Below are positions 26,051-34,514 of a DNA stretch of 64,000 bases, in pieces. The notes below the pieces were generated by a model. The model saw nothing but the letters and a program-made list of their open reading frames with translations, searched no databases and was not told the DNA's origin. Position 1 is the stretch's first letter. Each line of letters starts with the position of its first letter. Source of the stretch: Mycolicibacterium moriokaense (lineage in GTDB: Bacteria > Actinomycetota > Actinomycetes > Mycobacteriales > Mycobacteriaceae); the NCBI RefSeq assembly GCF_003201655.1, contig NZ_QJJU01000007.1:171285-235284 (forward strand), in the 5' to 3' direction. The translations under genes were made by a program, and so were the position numbers.

Positions 26051-27352
26051 TCAAACTTGCAGCGCAGACTCCAGCTCAGCTTCGTACCGCTGCCTGGCGT
26101 CGGCCGTCAGGTCCGGCAGGAATTGGGTCGGCCAATTGCCTGGCGCCGGGGAGTAGTTGGCGAGCACTCGGCGGGCGATGACGTCCTGGTGCACTTCAGT
26201 CGGCCCGTCCATGAGCCCGAGCGTCGGCACGGCTTGCCACAGCCGCGCCAGTGGCGTCTCATTCGATGCGCCGAGCGCGCCGTGCAAGTGCATCGCACGT
26301 TCGACGACATCGTGGGCGACGCGAGCCATCGCCACCTTGCACGCGGAGACGTGCGCCATGGCTGCGACGGGGCCGTATGTGTCCATCTGCCAAGCGGCGT
26401 GCAGCACCAGCAGGCGGAACTGCTCGAGCTGGATATACGAGTCTGCGATGCCGGCCTTTACGACGGGATTGTCGGCAAGGGTTCCGCTGAATGTCTTGCG
26501 GGACAAGGCTCTTTCACACTGCATATCGAACGCGCGCTTGGTCAACCCGATGGTGCGCATTGCGTGGTGCAGGCGACCGCCTGCGAGGCGGGCCTGTGCG
26601 ATGTGGAAGGCCTTGCCGCGCTCGCCAAGTAGTGCGTCCGGGCCGACCCTGACATCGGTGTAGCGGACGTGAGGATGGTTGCCGACCCCGAGTGGATCGC
26701 CGATCGTCCCTGTTTCGCGAACCCGTTCGATGCCGGGAGTCTCGGACGGCACGAGGAACATCGACATTCGTTCACGGTGCCCGGCATCCGGATCGGTCAC
26801 CACCATGACGATGAAGAACGACGCGTTGCGGGCATTGGATGTGAAGTATTTCTCCCCGTTGATGATCCAATCGTCGCCGTCTCGCACGGCCTGCGTGCGG
26901 AACAGGCGCGGATCGGCGCCGCCGTGGGGTTCGGTCATCGAAAAGGCGGAGAAGATTTCGCCGTTGAGAAGCGGTTGCAGGTAGCGCTGCTTCTGGTCTT
27001 CGGTGCCGAACATGGCCAGGATCTCGGCGTTGCCGGTGTCGGGCGCCTGGCAGCCGAAAATGATTGGACCCCAGGCCGTTCGGCCCAGGATCTCGTTGAT
27101 CAGCGCGAGCTTTACCTGACCGTAGCCCTGTCCACCGAGCTCGGGACCGAGGTGGCATGCCCACAGCCCCTGTTCACGCACCCTGTCCTGGAGTGGGCGC
27201 ACGATTATGGCGAGTTCGGGGGACAGCGGCGCGTAGACGACGTGCTCGCCCTGATTGGTGAAGTGGTCGAGGGGCTCGACCTCGTCGCGCACGAACGTGT
27301 CCATCCAGTCGAGCTTCGCCTGAAACTCGGGGTCGGTGCTGAAGTCCCACAT
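26051..27352 (-). CDS. Acyl-CoA dehydrogenase (ACAD10/11 or LvaC-like context)
   Basis: A 433-residue acyl-CoA dehydrogenase starting MWDFSTDPEFQAKLDWMD. Signature blocks are SAFSMTEPHGGADPRLFRTQ, the flavin segment INGEKYFTSNARNASFF and the C-terminal QDVIARRVL. The catalytic Glu position is not obvious at the usual C-terminal place, as in ACAD10/11-type enzymes. It is third in an operon behind an APH-like kinase and an SDR, with 1-bp gaps and a GGAGGA ribosome site in the SDR tail. This set resembles Pseudomonas lvaA/lvaC and mammalian ACAD10/11, which remove a 4-hydroxyl group from acyl-CoA by phosphorylation. The assignment is inference from context. Confidence 0.88.
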   Translation of the reverse strand: MWDFSTDPEFQAKLDWMDTFVRDEVEPLDHFTNQGEHVVYAPLSPELAIIVRPLQDRVREQGLWACHLGPELGGQGYGQVKLALINEILGRTAWGPIIFGCQAPDTGNAEILAMFGTEDQKQRYLQPLLNGEIFSAFSMTEPHGGADPRLFRTQAVRDGDDWIINGEKYFTSNARNASFFIVMVVTDPDAGHRERMSMFLVPSETPGIERVRETGTIGDPLGVGNHPHVRYTDVRVGPDALLGERGKAFHIAQARLAGGRLHHAMRTIGLTKRAFDMQCERALSRKTFSGTLADNPVVKAGIADSYIQLEQFRLLVLHAAWQMDTYGPVAAMAHVSACKVAMARVAHDVVERAMHLHGALGASNETPLARLWQAVPTLGLMDGPTEVHQDVIARRVLANYSPAPGNWPTQFLPDLTADARQRYEAELESALQV

Positions 27353-27353
27353 G

Positions 27354-28103
27354 TTATCTCATTCCTCCATCGACTCTAAGTACGGAACCTGTGGTGTAAG
27401 CGCTCACATCTGAAACGAAATACAGTGCGGCTCCGATGATTTCCCCGGGTTCACCGACGCGGCCCAGTGCCGTCTGGGAGCCGATGGCAGCGATGAACTC
27501 CGGGGACCATGCCTTGGCGATATCGGTGCTGAACGTGCCGCACATGATCGCGTTGACGCGGACCTTAGGCGCAAAGGTTTGCGCCAGGCCCTCGGTCAGG
27601 GAGTTGAGACCGGCCTTGGCCGCCGCATAGGGCAGGATCGTCGCGTTCGGCCGGATCGATGCGACCGAAGAGATGTTGAGAATCGAGCCTCCATTGGTCG
27701 CGGCCATCCGCGTGCCGATGGCCGCGGACAGCCGAAAGGGACCCTTGAGGTTGGTGGCGAATACCTTGTCGTACAACGCCTCCGTGACCTGGTCCACGCT
27801 CGGGTAGAGGGGTGACATGCCTGCGTTGTTCACCAAGATGTCCACCGTGCCGAACTCCGCGTAAGCAGCTTCGGTCAGCGCGTCGCATTGGTCCCAGTCG
27901 CCCACATTCGCCGCGACGGGCAAGGCCCTGCGGCCGAACCGCTCGCGGACCTCGTTGGCCAGTTTCTCGCAACTGTCGAGTTTGCGGCTGGCGATGATCA
28001 CGTCGGCGCCGTGCTCGGCGAACGCGAGCACCATTTCGCGCCCGAGGCCACGGCTGCCTCCGGTGACGAGCGCAACCTTTCCTGACAGATCGACGTCGGA
28101 CAC
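27354..28103 (-). CDS. Short-chain dehydrogenase/reductase
   Basis: A 249-residue classical SDR starting at GTG (VSDVDLSGKVALVTGG). It carries VTGGSRGLGREM for cofactor binding, LVNNAGMSP, the catalytic Ser in ILNISSVASIR, and YAAAKAGL with the Tyr-Lys pair. The start lies 1 bp after the kinase stop and its own TAA is 1 bp before the dehydrogenase ATG. It may oxidise a hydroxyacyl-CoA intermediate in the same pathway. Confidence 0.9.
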   Translation of the reverse strand: MSDVDLSGKVALVTGGSRGLGREMVLAFAEHGADVIIASRKLDSCEKLANEVRERFGRRALPVAANVGDWDQCDALTEAAYAEFGTVDILVNNAGMSPLYPSVDQVTEALYDKVFATNLKGPFRLSAAIGTRMAATNGGSILNISSVASIRPNATILPYAAAKAGLNSLTEGLAQTFAPKVRVNAIMCGTFSTDIAKAWSPEFIAAIGSQTALGRVGEPGEIIGAALYFVSDVSAYTTGSVLRVDGGMR

Positions 28104-28104
28104 C

Positions 28105-29139
28105 TCAGATCCCCTCCTCGATGAAAACCGTTGCGTTGTTGAGCAACCCGATCGCGATGGTGTGCAACAGGTCACCGACGTCCTTCGGCGCCTTGCCTGC
28201 GTGCGCTCGCGCGTTGGTGCCTTCGAGCACGATGGCGAGCTTGAACGATGCCATCACGGCGTACCACGGCGCGTGCTCGACGGATCGTTGCGCGGCTGCG
28301 GCGTAGTGCGCGATCAGTTCGGTGCGGGTCGGCAGGTCGCTGACGTTCGAGGAAACGCCGATCGCGCCGTCCTGCGGCCAGGTGGCCAGTAGCCAACCGA
28401 GGTCGAGCAGTGGGTCGCCTAGCGTGCACATCTCCCAGTCGACGATCGCAGCGACCTGCGGACCGTCATTGCGGAACATCAGGTTCGCCATGTGGAAGTC
28501 GCCATGCATGATGCCCGGCAGGAAGGTCGGCGGACGATACTGCGTCAACCAATCGGCGAGTTCGTCGATGTTCGGCAGGCTGTGTCCGGGATAGCCGTCG
28601 AGCGCCTCGTACTTGTCGAGTGTGCTCAGCCACTGCGGCACTTGGCGTTCCAAGAACCCTTCCGGCCTGCCGAGGTCACCAAGGCCGACCTGTTCGGCAT
28701 CCACCGCTCCGAGGGCCAGTAGGGCGTCGACCGCGTGGAACCCCATCGCGCGCCGGATCTCGGCGTTGGAAGCGTGCAGCGGCGGCAGCGAGACGCTGGC
28801 ATTGAAACCGTCGACGGGATCCATCACGTAGAAGGCCGATCCGAGGACGGATTCGTCGGGCTCGGCCGCTATGAGTTGCGGTATCGGCACGCCGCTCCCG
28901 GCGATCGCGCTCAGCACCCTGGCCTCGCGTCGCAGTGCATCGTTCGTACGCGGGCGCGGGTGCCGTGGGCCGCGCCGCAACACCAATTCGGCATCGCCGC
29001 AACGGAATCTGAACATCAGATTCTGCGTGCCTCCGCCGATCTGTTCGATCGCGGTGACCTGGCCGTAGGCAACACTCTTGGCCGCCAGCCATGACTCGAC
29101 AACGGACCAGTCGACAGACGAGTCCACGAGTACAGTCAC
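28105..29139 (-). CDS. APH-like phosphotransferase (ACAD10/LvaA type)
   Basis: A 344-residue kinase of the aminoglycoside phosphotransferase fold, taken from a GTG (VTVLVDSSVDW). In that numbering the catalytic loop is IMHGDFHMANLMF with H212, D214 and N219, and the metal-binding DWE is at 234-236 (AIVDWEMCTLGDPLLDLGW). The ATP-gripping region reads IGGGTQNLMFRFR. Family members beside acyl-CoA dehydrogenases phosphorylate 4-hydroxyacyl-CoA (LvaA, ACAD10/11). An ATG at 29187 is an alternative start but would run through the probable TetR operator. It is the first gene of the operon and divergent from a TetR gene. Confidence 0.87.
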   Translation of the reverse strand: MTVLVDSSVDWSVVESWLAAKSVAYGQVTAIEQIGGGTQNLMFRFRCGDAELVLRRGPRHPRPRTNDALRREARVLSAIAGSGVPIPQLIAAEPDESVLGSAFYVMDPVDGFNASVSLPPLHASNAEIRRAMGFHAVDALLALGAVDAEQVGLGDLGRPEGFLERQVPQWLSTLDKYEALDGYPGHSLPNIDELADWLTQYRPPTFLPGIMHGDFHMANLMFRNDGPQVAAIVDWEMCTLGDPLLDLGWLLATWPQDGAIGVSSNVSDLPTRTELIAHYAAAAQRSVEHAPWYAVMASFKLAIVLEGTNARAHAGKAPKDVGDLLHTIAIGLLNNATVFIEEGI

Positions 29140-29161
29140 AGAGGGAACGGTACAAGACACG

Positions 29162-29180
29162 TGCATGGTATTGCAATGCA
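29162..29180. promoter_or_regulatory. Palindrome between kinase operon and TetR gene
   Basis: TGCAT (29162-29166) and ATGCA (29176-29180) are inverted around ATTGCAAT-containing sequence, itself a perfect 8-bp palindrome (29170-29177). It lies between the divergent starts at 29139 and 29210 and is a likely operator for the adjacent TetR. Confidence 0.4.
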
Positions 29181-29209
29181 GGTGCATTAATCCGTATTAT
29201 GGCCAGGTC

Positions 29210-29839
29210 ATGAGTACAAGGGAACGCTTGCTCGCAACCGCCGAGGAGCTCTACGGCGGGCAGGGCATCGATGCGGTGAGCCTGCGCGAGATCCAACGGG
29301 TCTCAGGGGTGAAGAACGTCAATGCGCTGCAGTATCACTTCGGCGACAGGGCCGGCCTGCTGACCGCGCTGTTGGAGAAGCACAGCCATGACGTCGAGCT
29401 GCGCCGCCATGCGCTGCTGGATCGCTACGAAGCCGCAGGTGAGCAGGACCTGCGCGCGCTCGCCGAAGCGCTTGTGCAACCGCTGGCCGCGAAGCTTGCC
29501 GAAGCCAACGGGGGCAACGCCTACCTATGCATCTACGCCGACTTGATGAACCGCAGGCAGCCCATCTTCCCGCCGGAGGAACTCGCGGACCGCGATGACA
29601 GCGTCAACCGCTGGCGCCAGCTCGTCGACCCGTTCCTCGACCCGATTGCCGCACAGTTGCACCGGAGGTTGGTCGTCATCCGCGTCGTCATCGGTGAGCT
29701 GGCCCGCAGGGCCGCGACGGCGCCGCACACCGACGACCGGGTGTTCGTCAGCCAGCTCATCGACCTGGTGTGCGCGATGCTCACCGCCGAGGCGTCACCC
29801 GAAACCCGTCGGCTGGTCAAGGCCCGCCGACGCGCCTAG
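29210..29839 (+). CDS. TetR family regulator of the kinase-SDR-dehydrogenase operon
   Basis: A 209-residue TetR protein starting MSTRERLLATAEELYGGQG, with the HTH at about 25-45 (VSLREIQRVSGVKNVNALQYHF). The QYHFGD variant after the HTH is seen in fatty-acid and sterol regulators. It is divergent from the kinase gene, 70 bp away, and very likely controls that operon. Its stop overlaps the convergent VOC gene by 4 bp. The inducer is probably an acyl-CoA, which is inference. Confidence 0.9.
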   Translation: MSTRERLLATAEELYGGQGIDAVSLREIQRVSGVKNVNALQYHFGDRAGLLTALLEKHSHDVELRRHALLDRYEAAGEQDLRALAEALVQPLAAKLAEANGGNAYLCIYADLMNRRQPIFPPEELADRDDSVNRWRQLVDPFLDPIAAQLHRRLVVIRVVIGELARRAATAPHTDDRVFVSQLIDLVCAMLTAEASPETRRLVKARRRA

Positions 29840-30330
29840 CCGCCGATCTGAGGCGCTACACCGCGATGCATTTCGTAGGCGCTGCGAGCGCCGCCGGGTA
29901 GCTCGATGAATTCGACAGGGGTGCCGTCCGGATCCTTGACGAAAAACATTCGTACCCCGCCAATCTCGAACGGATCCTGGTCCGGGTGGTAGCCGGCCTG
30001 CGTGATCCGCCGGTACGTGTCGTCGAGGTCCGTCACCGACAACGCGATGTTCTGCATGCCGACCACGCCGCGGCGCTTCGGGGTTTCGGCGGGTTTCGAC
30101 CCACCCAGGGATAGCAACTCGATCATCAGCCCGCCGATGACACCGCCGACGACTCTGCCCTCCTGCTTGCGGGTAGCGTGCAGCGCCGTGTCGAACGGCT
30201 CACCGGAGATCAACTGGTCGAAGACGACATCCATGCCGAGCAGGCCGCGGTAGAAGGACAGGGCGCTGTCCATGTCGGTGACTCCGACGACCAAGTGGCA
30301 GAACCGCAGATCGGTCAGCTCGCCGCTCAT
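29836..30330 (-). CDS. VOC/glyoxalase superfamily protein
   Basis: A 164-residue vicinal-oxygen-chelate protein with two beta-alpha-beta-beta-beta modules: FCHLVVGVTDMDSALSFYRG near the start and NIALSVTDLDDTYRRI in the second half. Candidate metal ligands are the first-module His, the second-module position near IALSV, and the Glu of GTPVEFIELPGG. It is the last gene of a TetR-DUF1214-VOC operon, 4 bp after the DUF1214 stop. Possible activities include isomerase, dioxygenase or lyase; none can be chosen. Confidence 0.88.
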   Translation of the reverse strand: MSGELTDLRFCHLVVGVTDMDSALSFYRGLLGMDVVFDQLISGEPFDTALHATRKQEGRVVGGVIGGLMIELLSLGGSKPAETPKRRGVVGMQNIALSVTDLDDTYRRITQAGYHPDQDPFEIGGVRMFFVKDPDGTPVEFIELPGGARSAYEMHRGVAPQIGG

Positions 30331-30334
30331 AGCG

Positions 30335-31438
30335 TCAGGCCACACTCGTCGGCGCGTCGGAAACCTTCACCAACTGCACTTCCGGACGGGCCGGAACCTC
30401 GTCGGCGAGGAACCACCTGAAGGCGAGATTTCCGCGCGGATAGTCCAGTGTGGTCAGGGAATTCGGGTGCGCTGTCAGTCCACGGGAGACGATGATCGTC
30501 ACCGAACCGTCGGCGTTCGGCACGGCGCTGTGGCCGTTGGCCGAACTGCGCCCGTCGCTGACATTGTGCGTGGCCATGAACTGGTTCCACACCACCAGGT
30601 TCCAGAATCGACATGTCGGCGGCCGATGGGTGATCACCAGCGCCTCGTCGTCCTCGAGGACGAAACTGCCGTACGCGTAGCAGGCGTCGCGTGCCGACCA
30701 GCCGAAGTTGGCGTCCGGCACCTGGTAGGGGTCGGCGAATTGGTTTGCCACTTGGGATATTTCGTGCCCGAGCCGGTGCGAATCGTCGACGCGCACCCCG
30801 ACCGCGAGCGGGAGGATCGCGAACATGGTGCGCAGCCACGCCGCGCTGGCCCGAAGTGACGCAGCCGTTTCGACGTCGCCGTGCCGGATGGGCTCGGGCT
30901 CGTCGAGCGCCTCGATGTGCCAGTTGACGGGCCGGCCGGTGAGGGGGTCGGCCTGATAGTCACGGGTCATCAGCACCGCGGCGTCGGGCGTCGGCCCCAG
31001 TTCGAACGAGAAGTTACCTGCGTCGTCGATGTCGAGATCGTCGTCGCGCACGATCGCGACGATGCGGTCCGACCACGCACCCGGCGACGGTTCGTTGTAC
31101 GCGGTCACCGAGAAGTACGCGCTGTCACCCTTGTTGCCCCTGATACGGTAGCCGCGCTTCGGATCGACCGGGCACATGTAGTAGTAGGCATCGGTGTTGT
31201 CGCCGCCCCATCGCCGGTCGCGCCGGAACGGCGTGTTGACCTCCACGAACATCGGCCTGCTCGGCTCGGCGAACAGGTAGGTGTCGAACGCCACGCCCAG
31301 CGTCGTCGCGAGCATGCGGTACCCGTCTGCGATGTGGCGGTCGTCGGTAACTGCTCGATCGCCTTCGAGGAACGAGCGGTCAAGGCCGCCAAGGGTTTCG
31401 AGCAGCTCGCCCCACGCGGCGGTCGATTCGTGCGTCAT
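30335..31438 (-). CDS. DUF1214 domain protein
   Basis: A 367-residue protein starting MTHESTAAWGELLETLGGLD. The C-terminal half carries the DUF1214 region with YGSFVLEDDEALVITHRPP, FWNLVVWNQFM and the terminal YPRGNLAFRWFLADE. The family is common in mycobacteria, often beside DUF1254, and lacks an assigned function. The start overlaps the TetR stop (ATGA) and a VOC gene follows, so the three form one operon. There is no signal peptide, so it is cytoplasmic. Confidence 0.85.
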   Translation of the reverse strand: MTHESTAAWGELLETLGGLDRSFLEGDRAVTDDRHIADGYRMLATTLGVAFDTYLFAEPSRPMFVEVNTPFRRDRRWGGDNTDAYYYMCPVDPKRGYRIRGNKGDSAYFSVTAYNEPSPGAWSDRIVAIVRDDDLDIDDAGNFSFELGPTPDAAVLMTRDYQADPLTGRPVNWHIEALDEPEPIRHGDVETAASLRASAAWLRTMFAILPLAVGVRVDDSHRLGHEISQVANQFADPYQVPDANFGWSARDACYAYGSFVLEDDEALVITHRPPTCRFWNLVVWNQFMATHNVSDGRSSANGHSAVPNADGSVTIIVSRGLTAHPNSLTTLDYPRGNLAFRWFLADEVPARPEVQLVKVSDAPTSVA

Positions 31439-32010
31439 AGGCTGATTCCTCTCAATATCAAGGTGGCTGTGCGCTCGACCCACGCATCGTCGAGTGCCGC
31501 GCCGCGGGTGAGTAGTGCCAGGAAGGTGATGCCTGCGAGGGCCTCGGTGACTTCCGCCGCGGTGACGTCAGGCCGAACCTCATTGCGCACCACGGCTTTG
31601 TGGAGCCGTTCGGTCATGCCGCGCGACAGGATGCCGCCGAATCTCTCGAGAAGTGCTTTGTGCAGGGAGAGGTCCGCGGCCATCTCGCCGACCAAGCCCG
31701 GCAGTGCAGCTCGCGCCGCCGGGGTAGTCAGCACCGCGACCGTTCGCCGCACCATCTCGCGTACGTCGTCGACGAGGGAGCCGGTGTCGGGCAGTTCAGT
31801 ACCGCTGTTGATCGGAAACACTGCCTCGTGCACGAGGTGCGCCTTGCTCGGCCAGCGTCGGTAGATCGCGGGCTTGCTCGTGCCTGCGCGGCGCGCGATC
31901 GCGTCGACCGATAGCTCGGCGTAGCCGGTCTCACCGAGCAAGTCAACCGTGGCGTCGAGCACCGCGCCATCGATGCGTGGATCGCGCGGTCGGCCCAGGT
32001 CTGTTGTCAT
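31435..32010 (-). CDS. TetR family regulator
   Basis: A 191-residue TetR protein beginning MTTDLGRPRDPRIDGAVLDA. The HTH is about residues 32-52 (LSVDAIARRAGTSKPAIYRR) followed by WPSKAHLVHEAVF, and the domain TetR_C11-like tail is helical. It heads the TetR-DUF1214-VOC operon and is divergent from the sulfotransferase gene 28 bp away. A GTTAC-N10-GTAAT near-palindrome in that gap may be its operator. Confidence 0.9.
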   Translation of the reverse strand: MTTDLGRPRDPRIDGAVLDATVDLLGETGYAELSVDAIARRAGTSKPAIYRRWPSKAHLVHEAVFPINSGTELPDTGSLVDDVREMVRRTVAVLTTPAARAALPGLVGEMAADLSLHKALLERFGGILSRGMTERLHKAVVRNEVRPDVTAAEVTEALAGITFLALLTRGAALDDAWVERTATLILRGISL

Positions 32011-32038
32011 TACGAAACTCAGAGTAACATAAGTCGCT

Positions 32039-33286
32039 GTGACCGACACCACAGCAGCTGTAGTCCGGCTCGACGACCTCGCCGAGCCCCGGTTCAGCCC
32101 CGAGGCTCAGCAGATCCGCGACATGATGGCCGCGCTGGCTGCCGACTGTCCGCTCGACGCGGATGCGTTGCACGCCAGAGCGATTGCGGATACCGGCCTC
32201 GACGACTTCGGGCCCGAAGATTATCGAGAACGACTCGACGTATATCTCGCGGCGCTGCACGATATCGACGATATGGACGGGCCGGGGATCGTGAACTTCT
32301 TCGGCCAATTGTCGCAGTGGCTCAAGAACCGGCTGCTGCTGACCGACCTGTTGACGCGCCACCCCGAGATCCAAGACATCGAGTTACTGCCGCCCGTGGT
32401 CATCGCGGGACTGCCGCGGACAGGGACGACGCATCTGCACAACCTGCTCGCAGCGGCTCCTGCATTCCGCACGCTGCCGTACTGGGAGAGCTTCGAGCCG
32501 TTCCCGCTGCCCGCCGAGGTGGGCGTCGAGCCCGACCCCCGTGCGGCGCGCATGGATGTCGCGGTCAGCGTCATGAACACTTTGATGCCGCACTTCGCGC
32601 TCATGCACGAGATGACCACCGAGCATGTGCATGAGGAGATCCAGCTGCTGGCCAACGACTTCTCCACCATGTTCATGGAAACCCTCGCGTACGTCCCGCG
32701 GTGGGAGAGTTACTACCTGGCGCACGACCAAACGTCGACCTATGAGTACCTGGCCACCCAACTCAAGGCGCTGCAGTTCCTACGTGGCGGCAGGCGCTGG
32801 TTGCTCAAGTCCCCGCAGCACCTCGAGCAGCTTCCCGTGCTGGAGAAGGTCTTTCCCGGCGTGGCCATTGTGTGTACGCATCGTGACCCGGTGCCGGTGG
32901 CGATCTCGATGGTTGCAATGCTGACCTATTCCGCGCGCATGCATCGGTCTCCGGTGCCGGTGGAGGAGATCGCGAATGGCTGGATCGACCGACTGGAGTT
33001 GATGCTCGCCGCACTCGTGCGCGATCGCGATGCGATCGCAAAGGAACGCTCGACCGACGTGACGTTCGACGAGTTCATGGCCGACGAACTCGGCATCGCC
33101 GAACGGGTTTTCGGCCTTGTCGGCGAGCCGATGACCGACGACGCACGTACTGGAATGGCCGCGTATCGTGCCGGTCACGAACGAGGCAGGCTCGGCAAGG
33201 TGGCTACGTCGTGCGAGATGTTTGGGCTCGACGAAGATGACCTGCGCGCGCGTTTCGCGCCGTACGTCAGGCGGTTCCTGTCGTAG
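32039..33286 (+). CDS. Sulfotransferase family protein
   Basis: A 415-residue PAPS-dependent sulfotransferase-like protein. The 5'-phosphosulfate loop is AGLPRTGTTHLHNLL near residue 120, and the 3'-phosphate region is KSPQHLEQLPVLEKVFPGVA followed by VCTHRDPVPVAIS. These mycobacterial family members often sulfate lipids or act on unknown acceptors. The GTG start is divergent from the TetR gene. The 3' end overlaps the MFS gene by 20 bp on the opposite strand. The acceptor is unknown. Confidence 0.88.
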   Translation: MTDTTAAVVRLDDLAEPRFSPEAQQIRDMMAALAADCPLDADALHARAIADTGLDDFGPEDYRERLDVYLAALHDIDDMDGPGIVNFFGQLSQWLKNRLLLTDLLTRHPEIQDIELLPPVVIAGLPRTGTTHLHNLLAAAPAFRTLPYWESFEPFPLPAEVGVEPDPRAARMDVAVSVMNTLMPHFALMHEMTTEHVHEEIQLLANDFSTMFMETLAYVPRWESYYLAHDQTSTYEYLATQLKALQFLRGGRRWLLKSPQHLEQLPVLEKVFPGVAIVCTHRDPVPVAISMVAMLTYSARMHRSPVPVEEIANGWIDRLELMLAALVRDRDAIAKERSTDVTFDEFMADELGIAERVFGLVGEPMTDDARTGMAAYRAGHERGRLGKVATSCEMFGLDEDDLRARFAPYVRRFLS

Positions 33287-34475
33287 CTAGGTTGCGGGAT
33301 TGCCGCGCCTCCAGCACAAGAATGCCAACCAGGCAGATGGCCGAGAGGATCGCGACGGCGACCGCGAAAGTCACACCGGCCGTTTGCAATCCCCAGTGCT
33401 GGGCCGCCACACCTTCGCCGACCACGGGCAACGAGATCGCCACGTAGGCAACGACGAAATAGGTGGAGCTGACCTCGGCGCGCCGGTCGGCGGGTGTTCG
33501 TTCGGCGACCGCGGCGAGGCCGCGGCTGAAGCTGATGCCCTGACCGATGCCCGCCACCACAGCGGCCGCGATGAGTCCGACCAACGACGAAAGCTGCAGC
33601 GCCACAGCGAGAAGCGCCATGCCCACCACCAGGATCGCGCAGCCGATAGCGACCGCGCGGTTTGGGTTCAGGTTGCGGGCCGCAATCTGTGCCGCCGCCG
33701 ACGCGAAGAAGATCGAGCTGGCGATGAGCCCGGCGACCGCATGGTTGTCGATGCCGACGACGCCAGAGACGAACGACGGCGCCACCGCCGCGAAGAGCCC
33801 TGTCACGGCGAAGCCTGCGAATGCCGCAAGGGAGGCGACGACGAAAACGGCGCGCACCTCGGCGGGCACCGACAACCGCTGCACACCGATCTTGCCGGTG
33901 CGCTGCGAGGTCTCCGGAACGACGAGCACCGCCACCCCGGCCAGCAGAGCCAGCACGATGTGCACGATGAAACTGAGGTGCAGCGGCGAAGGCGCGTATT
34001 GGACCAGCACGCCGGCCAACAGCGGCCCGATGCCCAGCCCGCCCATGTTCGCGACCGTCGCCACCGCCGCGGCCCGGGTATGCCATTTTTCCGGCGCCGC
34101 CTCAATGACGGCAGCGGTGGCGGTTCCGGTGAAGAGGCCCGCCGACAACCCCGACAGCACCCTCGCGACCAGTAACAGAGACACCGAGTCGGCGGCCAGG
34201 AAGACGACCGCGCTCGCCACTGCGGACACCACGCCCGCCAGCAGCACGGGCCGCCTGCCGATCGCGTCGGACCACCGCCCGAATGTCAACAGCGCGAACA
34301 GCACGCCACCTGCGTACGTCGCGTAGATAACGGTCGTGGTCAGCACCGCGAAATGCATCTGCTGCCCGTACAGCGCGTACATCGGCGTCGGCAGGGTGGT
34401 GCCGACCATGATCGCCGCGAAGGCGTAGGCCAGCAGACCGAAGGCCAGGCGTGTCTTCGTCGAGGTTTCGGGCAC
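33267..34475 (-). CDS. MFS transporter (drug/sugar efflux type)
   Basis: A 402-residue MFS permease with 12 predicted helices. Motif A appears as FGRWSDAIGRRPVLLAG between helices 2 and 3. The helix-5 antiporter region lies around ANMGGLGIGPLLAG (the motif C type glycine pattern), suggesting proton-coupled efflux. It is convergent with the sulfotransferase gene. Substrate unknown. Confidence 0.88.
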   Translation of the reverse strand: MPETSTKTRLAFGLLAYAFAAIMVGTTLPTPMYALYGQQMHFAVLTTTVIYATYAGGVLFALLTFGRWSDAIGRRPVLLAGVVSAVASAVVFLAADSVSLLLVARVLSGLSAGLFTGTATAAVIEAAPEKWHTRAAAVATVANMGGLGIGPLLAGVLVQYAPSPLHLSFIVHIVLALLAGVAVLVVPETSQRTGKIGVQRLSVPAEVRAVFVVASLAAFAGFAVTGLFAAVAPSFVSGVVGIDNHAVAGLIASSIFFASAAAQIAARNLNPNRAVAIGCAILVVGMALLAVALQLSSLVGLIAAAVVAGIGQGISFSRGLAAVAERTPADRRAEVSSTYFVVAYVAISLPVVGEGVAAQHWGLQTAGVTFAVAVAILSAICLVGILVLEARQSRNLATTGTA

Positions 34476-34514
34476 GCTAAAGACTAGCGATCCCGGCTGG
34501 GCGCCTTATTCCGC

